5,311 nt of DNA from Deltaproteobacteria bacterium (GTDB taxonomy: Bacteria; Myxococcota; Myxococcia; Myxococcales; 40CM-4-68-19): positions 1 through 5,311 of the forward strand of contig VBLM01000007.1 of NCBI GenBank assembly GCA_005879095.1. Direction: 5' to 3'. This document shows, in pieces, positions 1-4,653 of the stretch. Both the position numbers and the translations under genes were made by a program. The notes beneath the pieces are model-generated. The model did no database searches and had not been told where the DNA came from. It saw nothing but the letters and a program-made list of their open reading frames with translations. Numbering within the stretch: position 1 is the stretch's first letter; the number at the start of each line of letters is the position of its first letter.

Positions 1-895
1 GCCCCTGAAACCGCGCAGCGACGGCCGCAGCCGCTCGAGCAGCGCCAACGCCGCGGCGGCTTCGAGCAGGAACGGCAGATACCCGACGTAACCGGGCAGC
101 GGCATCTCGAACAGCTTGGGACGCTCGAAGAACGGGACGGTATAGACCCACCCGCGCTCACACTGCCAGTTGAGCGATTCCCAGAGCAGGCCGAGCGGAA
201 TGCCGAGTACGGCGATGCGCCAGAAGACGCGCGCCTCGAGCGGCGTCGCCAACGTTCGCGGCTCGAGCAGCGCCGCCGCCGCCTCGCACAGCGGCCAGAG
301 AAAGAGCCACGCCAGCGGAAACGCATAGCGCGGAAAGGCCAAAGCCAGCGCCAGCATGCCGAACCCGATCGCAGCGAGCGTCACCGGCCGCACCCGCCGA
401 GTCTGCATTGCGCCGGGCTCGCCAAGGATGGCCAGGCCGAGGCGAACGGCGGGCAGCACGGTCGCAAACGAAACCGCGCCAAAGAACGCCCCCGCCAACG
501 CGTTCGGCGAGACGCCCGTGTACCACCAGTTTTTCAGCCTCAGATCGACCAGCTCGAAGATGTCCCAGAAGAGCACGCTTGCCGCACAGCAGGCGATCCA
601 GTCGCCCGGCGTCGCCAGCGGCGACCTCCCGCGCCGCCAGCGCGCGAATCCATCCAAGGCGATGAGCACGCCGGCCCACGCGACCGGAAAACGCAATAAA
701 TCCGCTGACTCCGAGAATCGCGACGCGATGAGCGTCGCCCCGATCAGCAGAACACCGAACAGGATCTCGAACACCCACGAATCCGACCACGTGCCCGTGC
801 ACGATGTCGAGCCCGAAATCGAGCAGGAGCACGAGCACGCGCAGGGCCCGAAGCGCGGAGCGCCGGGCCCGCGTGTGGCCCGGCGCCCCGTTCAA
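1..895 (-). pseudogene. Polytopic inner-membrane protein, frameshifted near 784, C-terminus beyond the left edge
   Basis: Function not recognised. The reading starts at TTG 895, with a GGGAG ribosome site at 910-906 ten bases upstream. The first 37 codons give an Arg-rich N-terminus and one hydrophobic helix (RVLVLLLDFGLDIVHGHVV). From 783 the sensible frame is a different one: it begins DSWVFEILFGVLLIGA and runs 261 codons to the window edge with roughly seven more hydrophobic helices. Skipping one base at G784 joins the two parts smoothly. Past 784 the first frame turns Arg-rich and nonsensical, although it stays open to 158. The second half ends with WVYTVPF and FEMPLPGYVGYLPF, which resemble, from memory, uncharacterised bacterial membrane proteins. 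A related W-D/E ... W-x-Y-T block occurs earlier, suggesting an internal duplication. It lies 42 bases downstream of the lipoprotein gene on the same strand, so the two may be cotranscribed. If no frameshift exists, GTG 774 could start a shorter protein. Confidence 0.7.
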
Positions 896-902
896 ACGCT
901 GT

Positions 903-917
903 CCGCTCCCGGAGCGG
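903..917. repeat. Inverted repeat overlapping the membrane-protein ribosome site
   Basis: CCGCTCC and GGAGCGG arms of seven bases surround a single central base. The repeat lies in the 42-base gap between the lipoprotein stop and the TTG start at 895, and on the minus strand it contains the GGGAG ribosome site (910-906). A hairpin with a five-base loop and five-base stem could form in mRNA and partly mask that site. No T-run follows, so it does not look like an intrinsic terminator. A regulatory role is inference only. Confidence 0.4.
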
Positions 918-937
918 CGGACCGCGACCCCGACTGT

Positions 938-1786
938 TTACTTGCCAGGATTCGCGTTGGTCGTGTCACCCGAGGGGTTCGGGTTGGTCTTGTCCATGCC
1001 CTTCTTGTGCTTCATCGGCTTGCCCATGACCTCGATCTTGTCGGCGCGGTTCGACGCCGGATCGAAACTGGCGCGCACTTGCTGGCCCTCGTGGATCGCC
1101 GAGATGCCGGCCGCGATCGGCTGGCCGCGGCGGATCACCTGGGTCTGCGAGTCGACGGTCAGCGTCACGCCGCCGGCCGACTGGTCGAGGGTGATGCTGT
1201 TCTGGTCGACCTTGGCCACCGAGCCCGTCACCGTCCGCAGGCTGGCGTTGTCAGACGAAGCCGAGCCCGAGACGCTGCCACTGGTGGTCGGCGCGTTGCT
1301 CCCGTAGGTCGAGCCGCTGCTCGGCATGTTGGTCGAGCCGCTCACGCTGCCCTGCGTGCCGCTGGTGCTGCCGCTCACGCTGCCCTGCTGGCCGCTGGTG
1401 GTTCCGCTTACGCTGCCCTGCTGGCCGCTGGTGCTGCCGCTCACGCTGCCCTGCGTGCCGGTATCGGTGCTGGCGGTCGAACCGCTGGTGCCGATGTTGC
1501 CGGAGGCGGTCGTCGAGCTGCTCGAAGGCTGGTTGCTGACTGAGCCCTGCGCGTTGGTATCGGCAGGAACCGGGTTGTTCGCCGCCGACGTATTGCTCTG
1601 CGCGGTGGTGCCGGCGCTGGCCGTTGCCTGCGTGCCGTTGGCGCCGCCCGCCGTACCCTGCGTGCCTGAGATCGAGCCAGACTGCGTCGTGCCCGTGTCA
1701 GTCGAGGCCGTGCGCGTGTTCTTGCTGCTGCTGCTGCAGCCGAAGACCAGCGCCGCAGCAAGCGCGATTGGGAACGTGACCTTCAT
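938..1786 (-). CDS. Secreted/outer-envelope lipoprotein with Ser/Thr/Gly tandem repeats and a C-terminal beta-type domain
   Basis: A 282-residue protein starting at ATG 1786, fixed by a perfect AGGAGG seven bases upstream. Residues 1-16 form a lipoprotein signal peptide (MKVTFPIALAAALVFG). Cys17 is the likely lipidated residue in V-F-G-C; Phe at -2 is somewhat unusual. Residues 18-183 are low-complexity Ser, Thr, Gly, Gln, Asn and Ala, probably an unstructured linker. They include four tandem 11-residue units (QGSVSGSTSGQ) at 112-155. Residues about 184-252 form a compact domain (VTGSVAKVDQNSITLD ... HEGQQVRASFD ... ADKIEVM) similar in style to the small beta-barrel domains of DUF5666-like proteins; this is recalled, not searched. 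The last 30 residues carry a Lys-rich stretch (KPMKHKKGMDK) and a polar tail. Family knowledge supports an envelope-anchored protein; the substrate and role are unknown. It is the first gene of a possible two-gene unit with the downstream membrane protein and is divergent from the Yip1-like gene. Confidence 0.88.
   Translation of the reverse strand: MKVTFPIALAAALVFGCSSSSKNTRTASTDTGTTQSGSISGTQGTAGGANGTQATASAGTTAQSNTSAANNPVPADTNAQGSVSNQPSSSSTTASGNIGTSGSTASTDTGTQGSVSGSTSGQQGSVSGTTSGQQGSVSGSTSGTQGSVSGSTNMPSSGSTYGSNAPTTSGSVSGSASSDNASLRTVTGSVAKVDQNSITLDQSAGGVTLTVDSQTQVIRRGQPIAAGISAIHEGQQVRASFDPASNRADKIEVMGKPMKHKKGMDKTNPNPSGDTTNANPGK
1322..1453 (-). repeat. Four tandem 33-bp coding repeats inside the lipoprotein gene
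   Basis: Four head-to-tail 33-base units (1421-1453, 1388-1420, 1355-1387, 1322-1354 in gene order) encode QGSVSGSTSGQ, QGSVSGTTSGQ, QGSVSGSTSGT and QGSVSGSTNMP. Unit 1 matches unit 3 at 31 of 33 bases and unit 2 at 30 of 33; unit 4 has diverged in its last third. The length is a multiple of three, so copy number can change without a frameshift. Shorter GSVSG and TQGS echoes lie on both sides, suggesting older rounds of expansion. Confidence 0.93.
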
Positions 1787-1793
1787 CTGTAAT

Positions 1794-1799
1794 CCTCCT
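1794..1799 (-). promoter_or_regulatory. Ribosome binding site of the lipoprotein gene
   Basis: AGGAGG on the minus strand, seven bases before ATG 1786. The perfect match and spacing settle the start and suggest strong translation. It is one of the two best ribosome sites in the window. Confidence 0.85.
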
Positions 1800-1811
1800 C
1801 GAGGGGTTTCG

Positions 1812-1845
1812 CGGCGCCTTCAAGGGGGCGTCGCTTGAAGCGCCG
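1812..1845. repeat. Imperfect inverted repeat in the divergent intergenic region
   Basis: Left arm CGGCGCCTTCAAG (1812-1824) pairs with right arm CTTGAAGCGCCG (1834-1845), with one unpaired C in the left arm and a nine-base loop. It lies 25 bases upstream of the lipoprotein start and about 100 bases upstream of the Yip1-like gene. It could be an mRNA hairpin or an operator. There is no T-run on either side. Confidence 0.5.
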
Positions 1846-1857
1846 GGACGTCCCGGC
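1842..1857. promoter_or_regulatory. Perfect 16-bp palindrome, possible operator
   Basis: GCCGGGACGTCCCGGC is identical to its reverse complement over all 16 bases and overlaps the end of the larger inverted repeat at 1812-1845. A loopless palindrome between two divergent genes fits a dimeric regulator site better than an mRNA hairpin. No regulator family can be assigned. In very GC-rich DNA, palindromes of C and G arise easily, so chance remains possible. Confidence 0.4.
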
Positions 1858-1889
1858 ACGAGGGAGAGGTAGGCATCGTCCTGACCGCA

Positions 1890-1906
1890 CGGAAGCGTGG
1901 CTTCCG
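1890..1906. repeat. Short perfect hairpin upstream of the Yip1-like gene
   Basis: CGGAAGC (1890-1896) and GCTTCCG (1900-1906) form a perfect seven-base stem with a GTG loop. A further small inverted repeat, CTGTC-G-GACAG (1913-1923), follows within ten bases. Both lie within 55 bases of ATG 1944, so they probably fall in the leader of that mRNA. No known riboswitch fold is recognised. Confidence 0.45.
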
Positions 1907-1943
1907 CAGGGCCTGTCGGACAGCGGACGTGTTAGAAAGCGCC

Positions 1944-2765
1944 ATGCTCGCCCGCTGTCCGAGCTGCAGAAACACCTTCAGCACCGACCGCTCGGGACGC
2001 CAGGAATGTCCGGCATGTGGCAAGCCGCTGGTGGTGCCCGAGCAGGCGGCCGCGCCTTCGGGCCCCGGCGAGGCCGGGCCCGGCGAGGGGACGCCGTGGG
2101 AGCGGCGCGCCGAGTTGGGCACACTGCGCGCCTGGAACCAGACGATGCAGATGGCGCTGCTCGAGCCGGGCAAGCTGTTCGCTTCCGCACGGATCGAGCG
2201 CAGCTCCGACCACCTCAGGTTCGCGGTGCTCACCACCTCCGTCTTCTGGGCGGTCGGGCAGATCCTCGAGCGGGCGATGCTCTCCGGCCAGCGCGAGCAG
2301 ATGCGGCGGCTGCTCGGCTCGATCTCCGACAATCCCGATCTGTCCTCGATGATGAAGAAGATGATCGACACGCAAGCCGCGGCGAACTCGTGGCCGGTGG
2401 TGATCGGGCTCTCGCTGCTCACGCCGTTGTTCAGCTACATCTTCATCTACCTCAACGCGGCGGTGACGCACGCCTTCGCGCTCCTGTTGGGACAGTCGAA
2501 GCGCGGCTTTCCGGCCACGTTCGCTGCCTGCGCATACGCCTGCGCGCCGCTGGTGCTCCTGGCGGTGCCGGCCTGCGGATCGATCGTCGGCGTGGTCTGG
2601 CTGGTGGTGCTGACCGGGATCGGGCTCAAGGAGACCCACCGCATCTCGACCGGCGGCGCGACGGCGACCGTGCTCACGCCGTACGTGGCGATCTGCTGCC
2701 TGATCTGCGTCGCCGCGGCCGCGATGGCGATGGTCTTCCGCAACGTCATGGGTCAGCACTCGTGA
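1944..2765 (+). CDS. Zinc-ribbon and Yip1-like integral membrane protein
   Basis: A 273-residue protein from ATG 1944; an in-frame GTG at 1929 would add five residues but is less likely. The N-terminus (MLARCPSCRNTFST ... CPACGKPLVVPE) is a small zinc ribbon with Cys5, Cys8, Cys22 and Cys25 in two CxxC pairs. A Pro/Gly/Ala-rich linker (about 34-52) follows. Then comes a membrane domain with about five hydrophobic segments near 91-107, 151-180, 190-210, 211-228 and 243-264. The layout and phrases such as EPGKLFASARIERSS, FSYIFIYLNAAVTHAFALLLG and the C-terminal helix fit bacterial YIP1-family (PF04893-type) proteins carrying a zinc ribbon, which I recall as common in deltaproteobacteria. The biochemical role is unknown; a membrane-organising or trafficking role is extrapolated from eukaryotic Yip1. 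The gene is intact, is divergent from the lipoprotein, and is followed by an AT-rich patch before DUF2752. Confidence 0.85.
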   Translation: MLARCPSCRNTFSTDRSGRQECPACGKPLVVPEQAAAPSGPGEAGPGEGTPWERRAELGTLRAWNQTMQMALLEPGKLFASARIERSSDHLRFAVLTTSVFWAVGQILERAMLSGQREQMRRLLGSISDNPDLSSMMKKMIDTQAAANSWPVVIGLSLLTPLFSYIFIYLNAAVTHAFALLLGQSKRGFPATFAACAYACAPLVLLAVPACGSIVGVVWLVVLTGIGLKETHRISTGGATATVLTPYVAICCLICVAAAAMAMVFRNVMGQHS

Positions 2766-2766
2766 C

Positions 2767-2794
2767 GAATGAATAAAAGATAATTTTTTTTTCA
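2767..2794. other. AT-rich patch with a T9 run between the Yip1-like gene and DUF2752
   Basis: Starting one base after the TGA at 2763-2765, 28 bases are almost all A and T, in sharp contrast to the surroundings. They contain GATAAT at 2779-2784, a possible -10 element with no good -35 at standard spacing, and nine T in a row at 2784-2792. A weak hairpin ACGGG/CCCGT (2794-2810) lies after the T-run rather than before it, so this is not a normal terminator in either direction. A promoter for the DUF2752-plsY pair is possible. A run of nine T is also a place where bases may be miscounted. Confidence 0.4.
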
Positions 2795-2812
2795 CGGGCG
2801 GGCCCCCCGTCC

Positions 2813-3101
2813 CTGCACGCGCTCGGACTCGCCGCGGTCGCGGCGGCGCTGCTTGCGGCGGCGTCCGTCGTTCCGCTCGATGCGCCGTTCCTCTTCTGTC
2901 CGTTCCGCGCCGCGACCGGCCTACCTTGCCTTACCTGTGGGTGTACGCACGCCTTTCACCACCTCGTGCGCGGGCAGGTCGCAGCCGCGCTCGCTTCCAG
3001 TCCGCTCGTACGCGCTCTCCGTCCACCCGACGCGCGCAATTCGGTGGACGGCGGCGTGCGCGCTGGCCGCGAACTGGGCGTTCCTGGTCCTGCGGCCATG
3101 A
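2813..3101 (+). pseudogene. DUF2752 small membrane protein, start unclear, frameshifted or internally deleted
   Basis: One frame gives a hydrophobic helix (LHALGLAAVAAALLAAAS) followed by CPFRAATGLPCLTCGCTHAF and then LVRGQVAAALASSPL. This is the DUF2752 signature, with its Cys-rich CPxRxxTGxPCxxCGxT core and the A-x-x-x-S/N-P-L end. From about 3009 the expected C-terminal helix (RAIRWTAACALAANWAFLVLRP) lies in another frame and stops at TGA 3099-3101, overlapping the plsY start as ATGA. So the break falls between about 2995 and 3040. The family usually has a further hydrophobic stretch between the S/N-P-L end and the N-W helix; here only about twenty codons remain, suggesting lost sequence. 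No ATG, GTG or TTG with a ribosome site fits the N-terminus. The frame is open from 2777, and CTG 2813 is only a placeholder. The role of the family is unknown; the ATGA overlap suggests it was translationally coupled to plsY. Confidence 0.75.
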
Positions 3102-3643
3102 TCTGGATCGCCGTCGCCTATCTCTGCGGATCAATCCCCTTCGGCCTGATCATCGCCCGGGCCGCGACCGGCAAGGACGTCCGCACCGTCGGGTCCGGCA
3201 ACATCGGCGCCACCAACGTAGCGCGGGCCGCAGGCCGATCGGCAGCGATCGCCACGCTCGCCCTCGACGCGGTCAAAGGCCTCGCGCCAGTCCTGCTGGC
3301 TCCCCGCGAATTCGCTCCCGCCTGCGCGATCGCCGCCGTCCTCGGCCACTGTTTCCCGGTCTGGCTCCGCTTCCGCGGCGGCAAGGGAGTCGCCACCGGC
3401 CTCGGCGTTTCGCTCGCCCTCGCGCCTTGGGCGGCGGTGGCAGGGGGCGTGACCTGGGTCGTTTTGTACAAAATTCTCAAAATCTCCAGCGTCGGCTCGC
3501 TCGCCGGCGTGGCCGTGTCGCTGGCGGTGGCCGCCTTCACCGCCGAACGGCCCGCGCTCTATGGCCTCGCCGCCGTCTCCGCCGTGATCCTCCTCCGCCA
3601 CGGCGGAAACATCCGCCGCCTGCTCCGTAAGCAAGAGTCGTAG
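3098..3643 (+). CDS. plsY: PlsY, acyl-phosphate:glycerol-3-phosphate acyltransferase
   Basis: A 181-residue integral membrane enzyme that transfers an acyl group from acyl-phosphate to glycerol-3-phosphate, giving lysophosphatidic acid, the first committed step of phospholipid synthesis in most bacteria (working with PlsX). All family landmarks are present in order: AYLCGSIPFGLIIAR (7-21), GSGNIGATNVAR (32-43), LDAVKG (56-61), LGHCFPVWLRFRGGKGVAT (82-100), ALAP (107-110), ISSVGSLAG (129-137) and the C-terminal RHGGNIRRLLR (167-177). The length is slightly short for the family, mainly in the loop near residue 70, but no conserved block is missing. The ATG overlaps the TGA of the DUF2752 frame (ATGA) and has no clear ribosome site of its own, so coupled translation is likely. 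The frame is also open upstream into the DUF2752 N-terminal part, so a longer fused product is formally possible. Confidence 0.96.
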   Translation: MIWIAVAYLCGSIPFGLIIARAATGKDVRTVGSGNIGATNVARAAGRSAAIATLALDAVKGLAPVLLAPREFAPACAIAAVLGHCFPVWLRFRGGKGVATGLGVSLALAPWAAVAGGVTWVVLYKILKISSVGSLAGVAVSLAVAAFTAERPALYGLAAVSAVILLRHGGNIRRLLRKQES

Positions 3644-3654
3644 CGGTCCACCGC

Positions 3655-3673
3655 AAGGACGTGCCTTGTCCTT
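3655..3673. repeat. Small inverted repeat after plsY
   Basis: AAGGAC (3655-3660) and GTCCTT (3668-3673) form a six-base stem with a seven-base loop, 11 bases after the plsY stop. There is no T-run behind it, so termination is doubtful. The rest of 3644-3719 shows only the ribosome site of the next gene. Confidence 0.3.
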
Positions 3674-3706
3674 CGCGCTGAGCGGATCGCACCCTCAGGT
3701 AACCCC

Positions 3707-3713
3707 GAGGAGG
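3707..3713 (+). promoter_or_regulatory. Ribosome binding site that decides the start at 3720
   Basis: GAGGAGG, six bases before ATG 3720. It selects this ATG over an in-frame upstream start at 3666, which would add an implausible 18-residue polar extension containing the ribosome site itself. Confidence 0.85.
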
Positions 3714-3719
3714 ACGCAA

Positions 3720-4403
3720 ATGGCGACTTATGATCGAAATTACGGGCACAGCGCCGCCGACTCGCGACTCTCGCGGCCCTTGCGGCTCGACTGGAGCGCG
3801 CTGGTCGGCGGCTCGCTGATGGGCTGGGGCGTACTGCTGTTGCTCTCGATGATCGGCATGGCGATCGGCCTCTCGGTCATCGACCCGTTCGCGGTCCGCC
3901 CCGCAGCGTCGAACGCGGGCGCGCCCATCTGGGGCGGCTGTTGCGCGATCCTGGCCTCGTTCGTCGGCTCCTTCCTCGTGGTGCGGCTCGCCGGCGACCG
4001 CCGCCGCAGCGAAAGTCTCGCCCACGGCGGCGTGGCCTGGGGCATGTCGATGCTGCTGGCCGGCCTGATCGCCCTCTGGGCCTCCGGCGCGGCCGCCTTC
4101 ACCCGCACGCCGGCCGGAAACACGGCGACCCACCGCGGCACCCGCGGGCAGACCGTGGCGCTGATCGAAACCACCGGCAACGGCGGCCTGGTGGCCATCT
4201 TCGCCACCGCGGGCGCGCTCCTCGCCCTGTGCGGATCGCTGCTCGGCGCGCTCGCCGCCGCCAGCCGCGAGTCGGGCGTCCCGCTCTCCGACGAGTTCCG
4301 TATCTGGCGGCGCTCGATGAACGGCCATCCCAAGGAGACGACGAATATCTCGACCCCGGACGTGCACCGGGACGAGACGACGATCATCCCGCCCACCCAC
4401 TAA
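3720..4403 (+). CDS. Uncharacterised four-helix membrane protein
   Basis: A 227-residue protein with a strong ribosome site. After a short polar N-terminus (1-24) come four hydrophobic segments at about 27-52, 68-92, 103-127 and 155-181. A hydrophilic tail (182-227) ends in Thr/Pro/His-rich sequence. The first segment reads LDWSALVGGSLMGWGVLLLL, the end of the second FLVVRLAGDRRRSESLAHG. This layout (WxxxxxG near the N-terminus, helix ending in VDP/IDP, then a GxxxxRLAG step) resembles a widespread group of unnamed bacterial membrane proteins, some labelled PhnA-like in databases; that label is recalled and not informative. No catalytic motif is seen. It lies 76 bases after plsY and may be in the same transcript, but it has its own good ribosome site. 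It converges on HPr, and the two stop codons interlock. Confidence 0.82.
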   Translation: MATYDRNYGHSAADSRLSRPLRLDWSALVGGSLMGWGVLLLLSMIGMAIGLSVIDPFAVRPAASNAGAPIWGGCCAILASFVGSFLVVRLAGDRRRSESLAHGGVAWGMSMLLAGLIALWASGAAAFTRTPAGNTATHRGTRGQTVALIETTGNGGLVAIFATAGALLALCGSLLGALAAASRESGVPLSDEFRIWRRSMNGHPKETTNISTPDVHRDETTIIPPTH

Positions 4404-4637
4404 ATCTCTTCGTTGAAGCCCTTCTCGAAGAGCTCGCCGATGGCGTCGGCGCACTTCTGTGCGTCATCACCCTCGGCATGCACGTGGACAGTCGTTCCCT
4501 TGGCGGCGGCCAGCATCAAGACGCCCATGATGCTCTTGCCGTTGACGTTCTGACCGTCCTTTTCGAGGGTCACGTCGCGCGTGCAGGCCCATCTTGTTGC
4601 GCACCGTGCAGTCCTTGTCGACCGTATCGTCCGCCAT
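4400..4637 (-). pseudogene. ptsH: HPr phosphocarrier protein of the PTS, interrupted by a short out-of-frame deletion
   Basis: HPr carries phosphate from enzyme I to EIIA proteins of the sugar phosphotransferase system. ATG 4637 gives MADDTVDKDCTVRNKMGLHAR, with the phospho-accepting His19 in GLHAR. The expected P-A-x-x-F-V block after the Arg is absent. A different frame resumes near 4573 as VTLEKDGQNVNGKSIMGV and LMLAAAKGTTVHVHAEGDD, and ends ELFEKGFNEEI with TAG 4402-4400. It includes the regulatory-type Ser in GKSIMG. In E. coli HPr, 16 residues lie between the Ala/Thr after the active His and the strand corresponding to VTLE; here only four bases remain, so about 44 bases are missing. 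Adding 44 to 238 gives exactly 94 codons, a normal HPr length. As written, the product would be a truncated, scrambled 70-residue chain. The gene follows PTS-IID by 16 bases, as in PTS operons, with only a weak ribosome site. Confidence 0.9.
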
Positions 4638-4653
4638 GCCCCTTGATCCAGTG

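Noticed and set aside
158..784. Continuation of the TTG-895 frame past 784 as a real protein
   Set aside because: After 784 the translation becomes Arg-rich and loses hydrophobic helices, while the neighbouring frame gives a clear membrane protein.
1322..1453. CRISPR-like array
   Set aside because: Units are contiguous without spacers, in frame inside a coding gene, and encode a regular peptide repeat.
356..1543. Long plus-strand open frame of 395 codons
   Set aside because: It lies antisense to the lipoprotein and the left membrane protein, has Arg/Ala-rich shadow composition and no domain; high GC keeps the frame open.
1326..1838. Plus-strand repetitive hydrophobic frame (repeats of PLTLPC)
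   Set aside because: It is the antisense image of the lipoprotein repeats; the minus strand has the signal peptide and perfect ribosome site.
1932..2795. Minus-strand 287-codon frame opposite the Yip1-like gene
   Set aside because: His/Arg-rich shadow with no recognisable domain; the plus strand carries a zinc ribbon and membrane segments.
2784..2810. Intrinsic terminator around the T9 run
   Set aside because: The hairpin ACGGG/CCCGT follows the T-run on the plus strand, and on the minus strand the run is A; neither direction gives stem then U-run.
3537..4454. Minus-strand 305-codon frame opposite plsY's end and the 3720 gene
   Set aside because: Gly/Arg/Asp-rich shadow composition; overlaps three better-supported genes.
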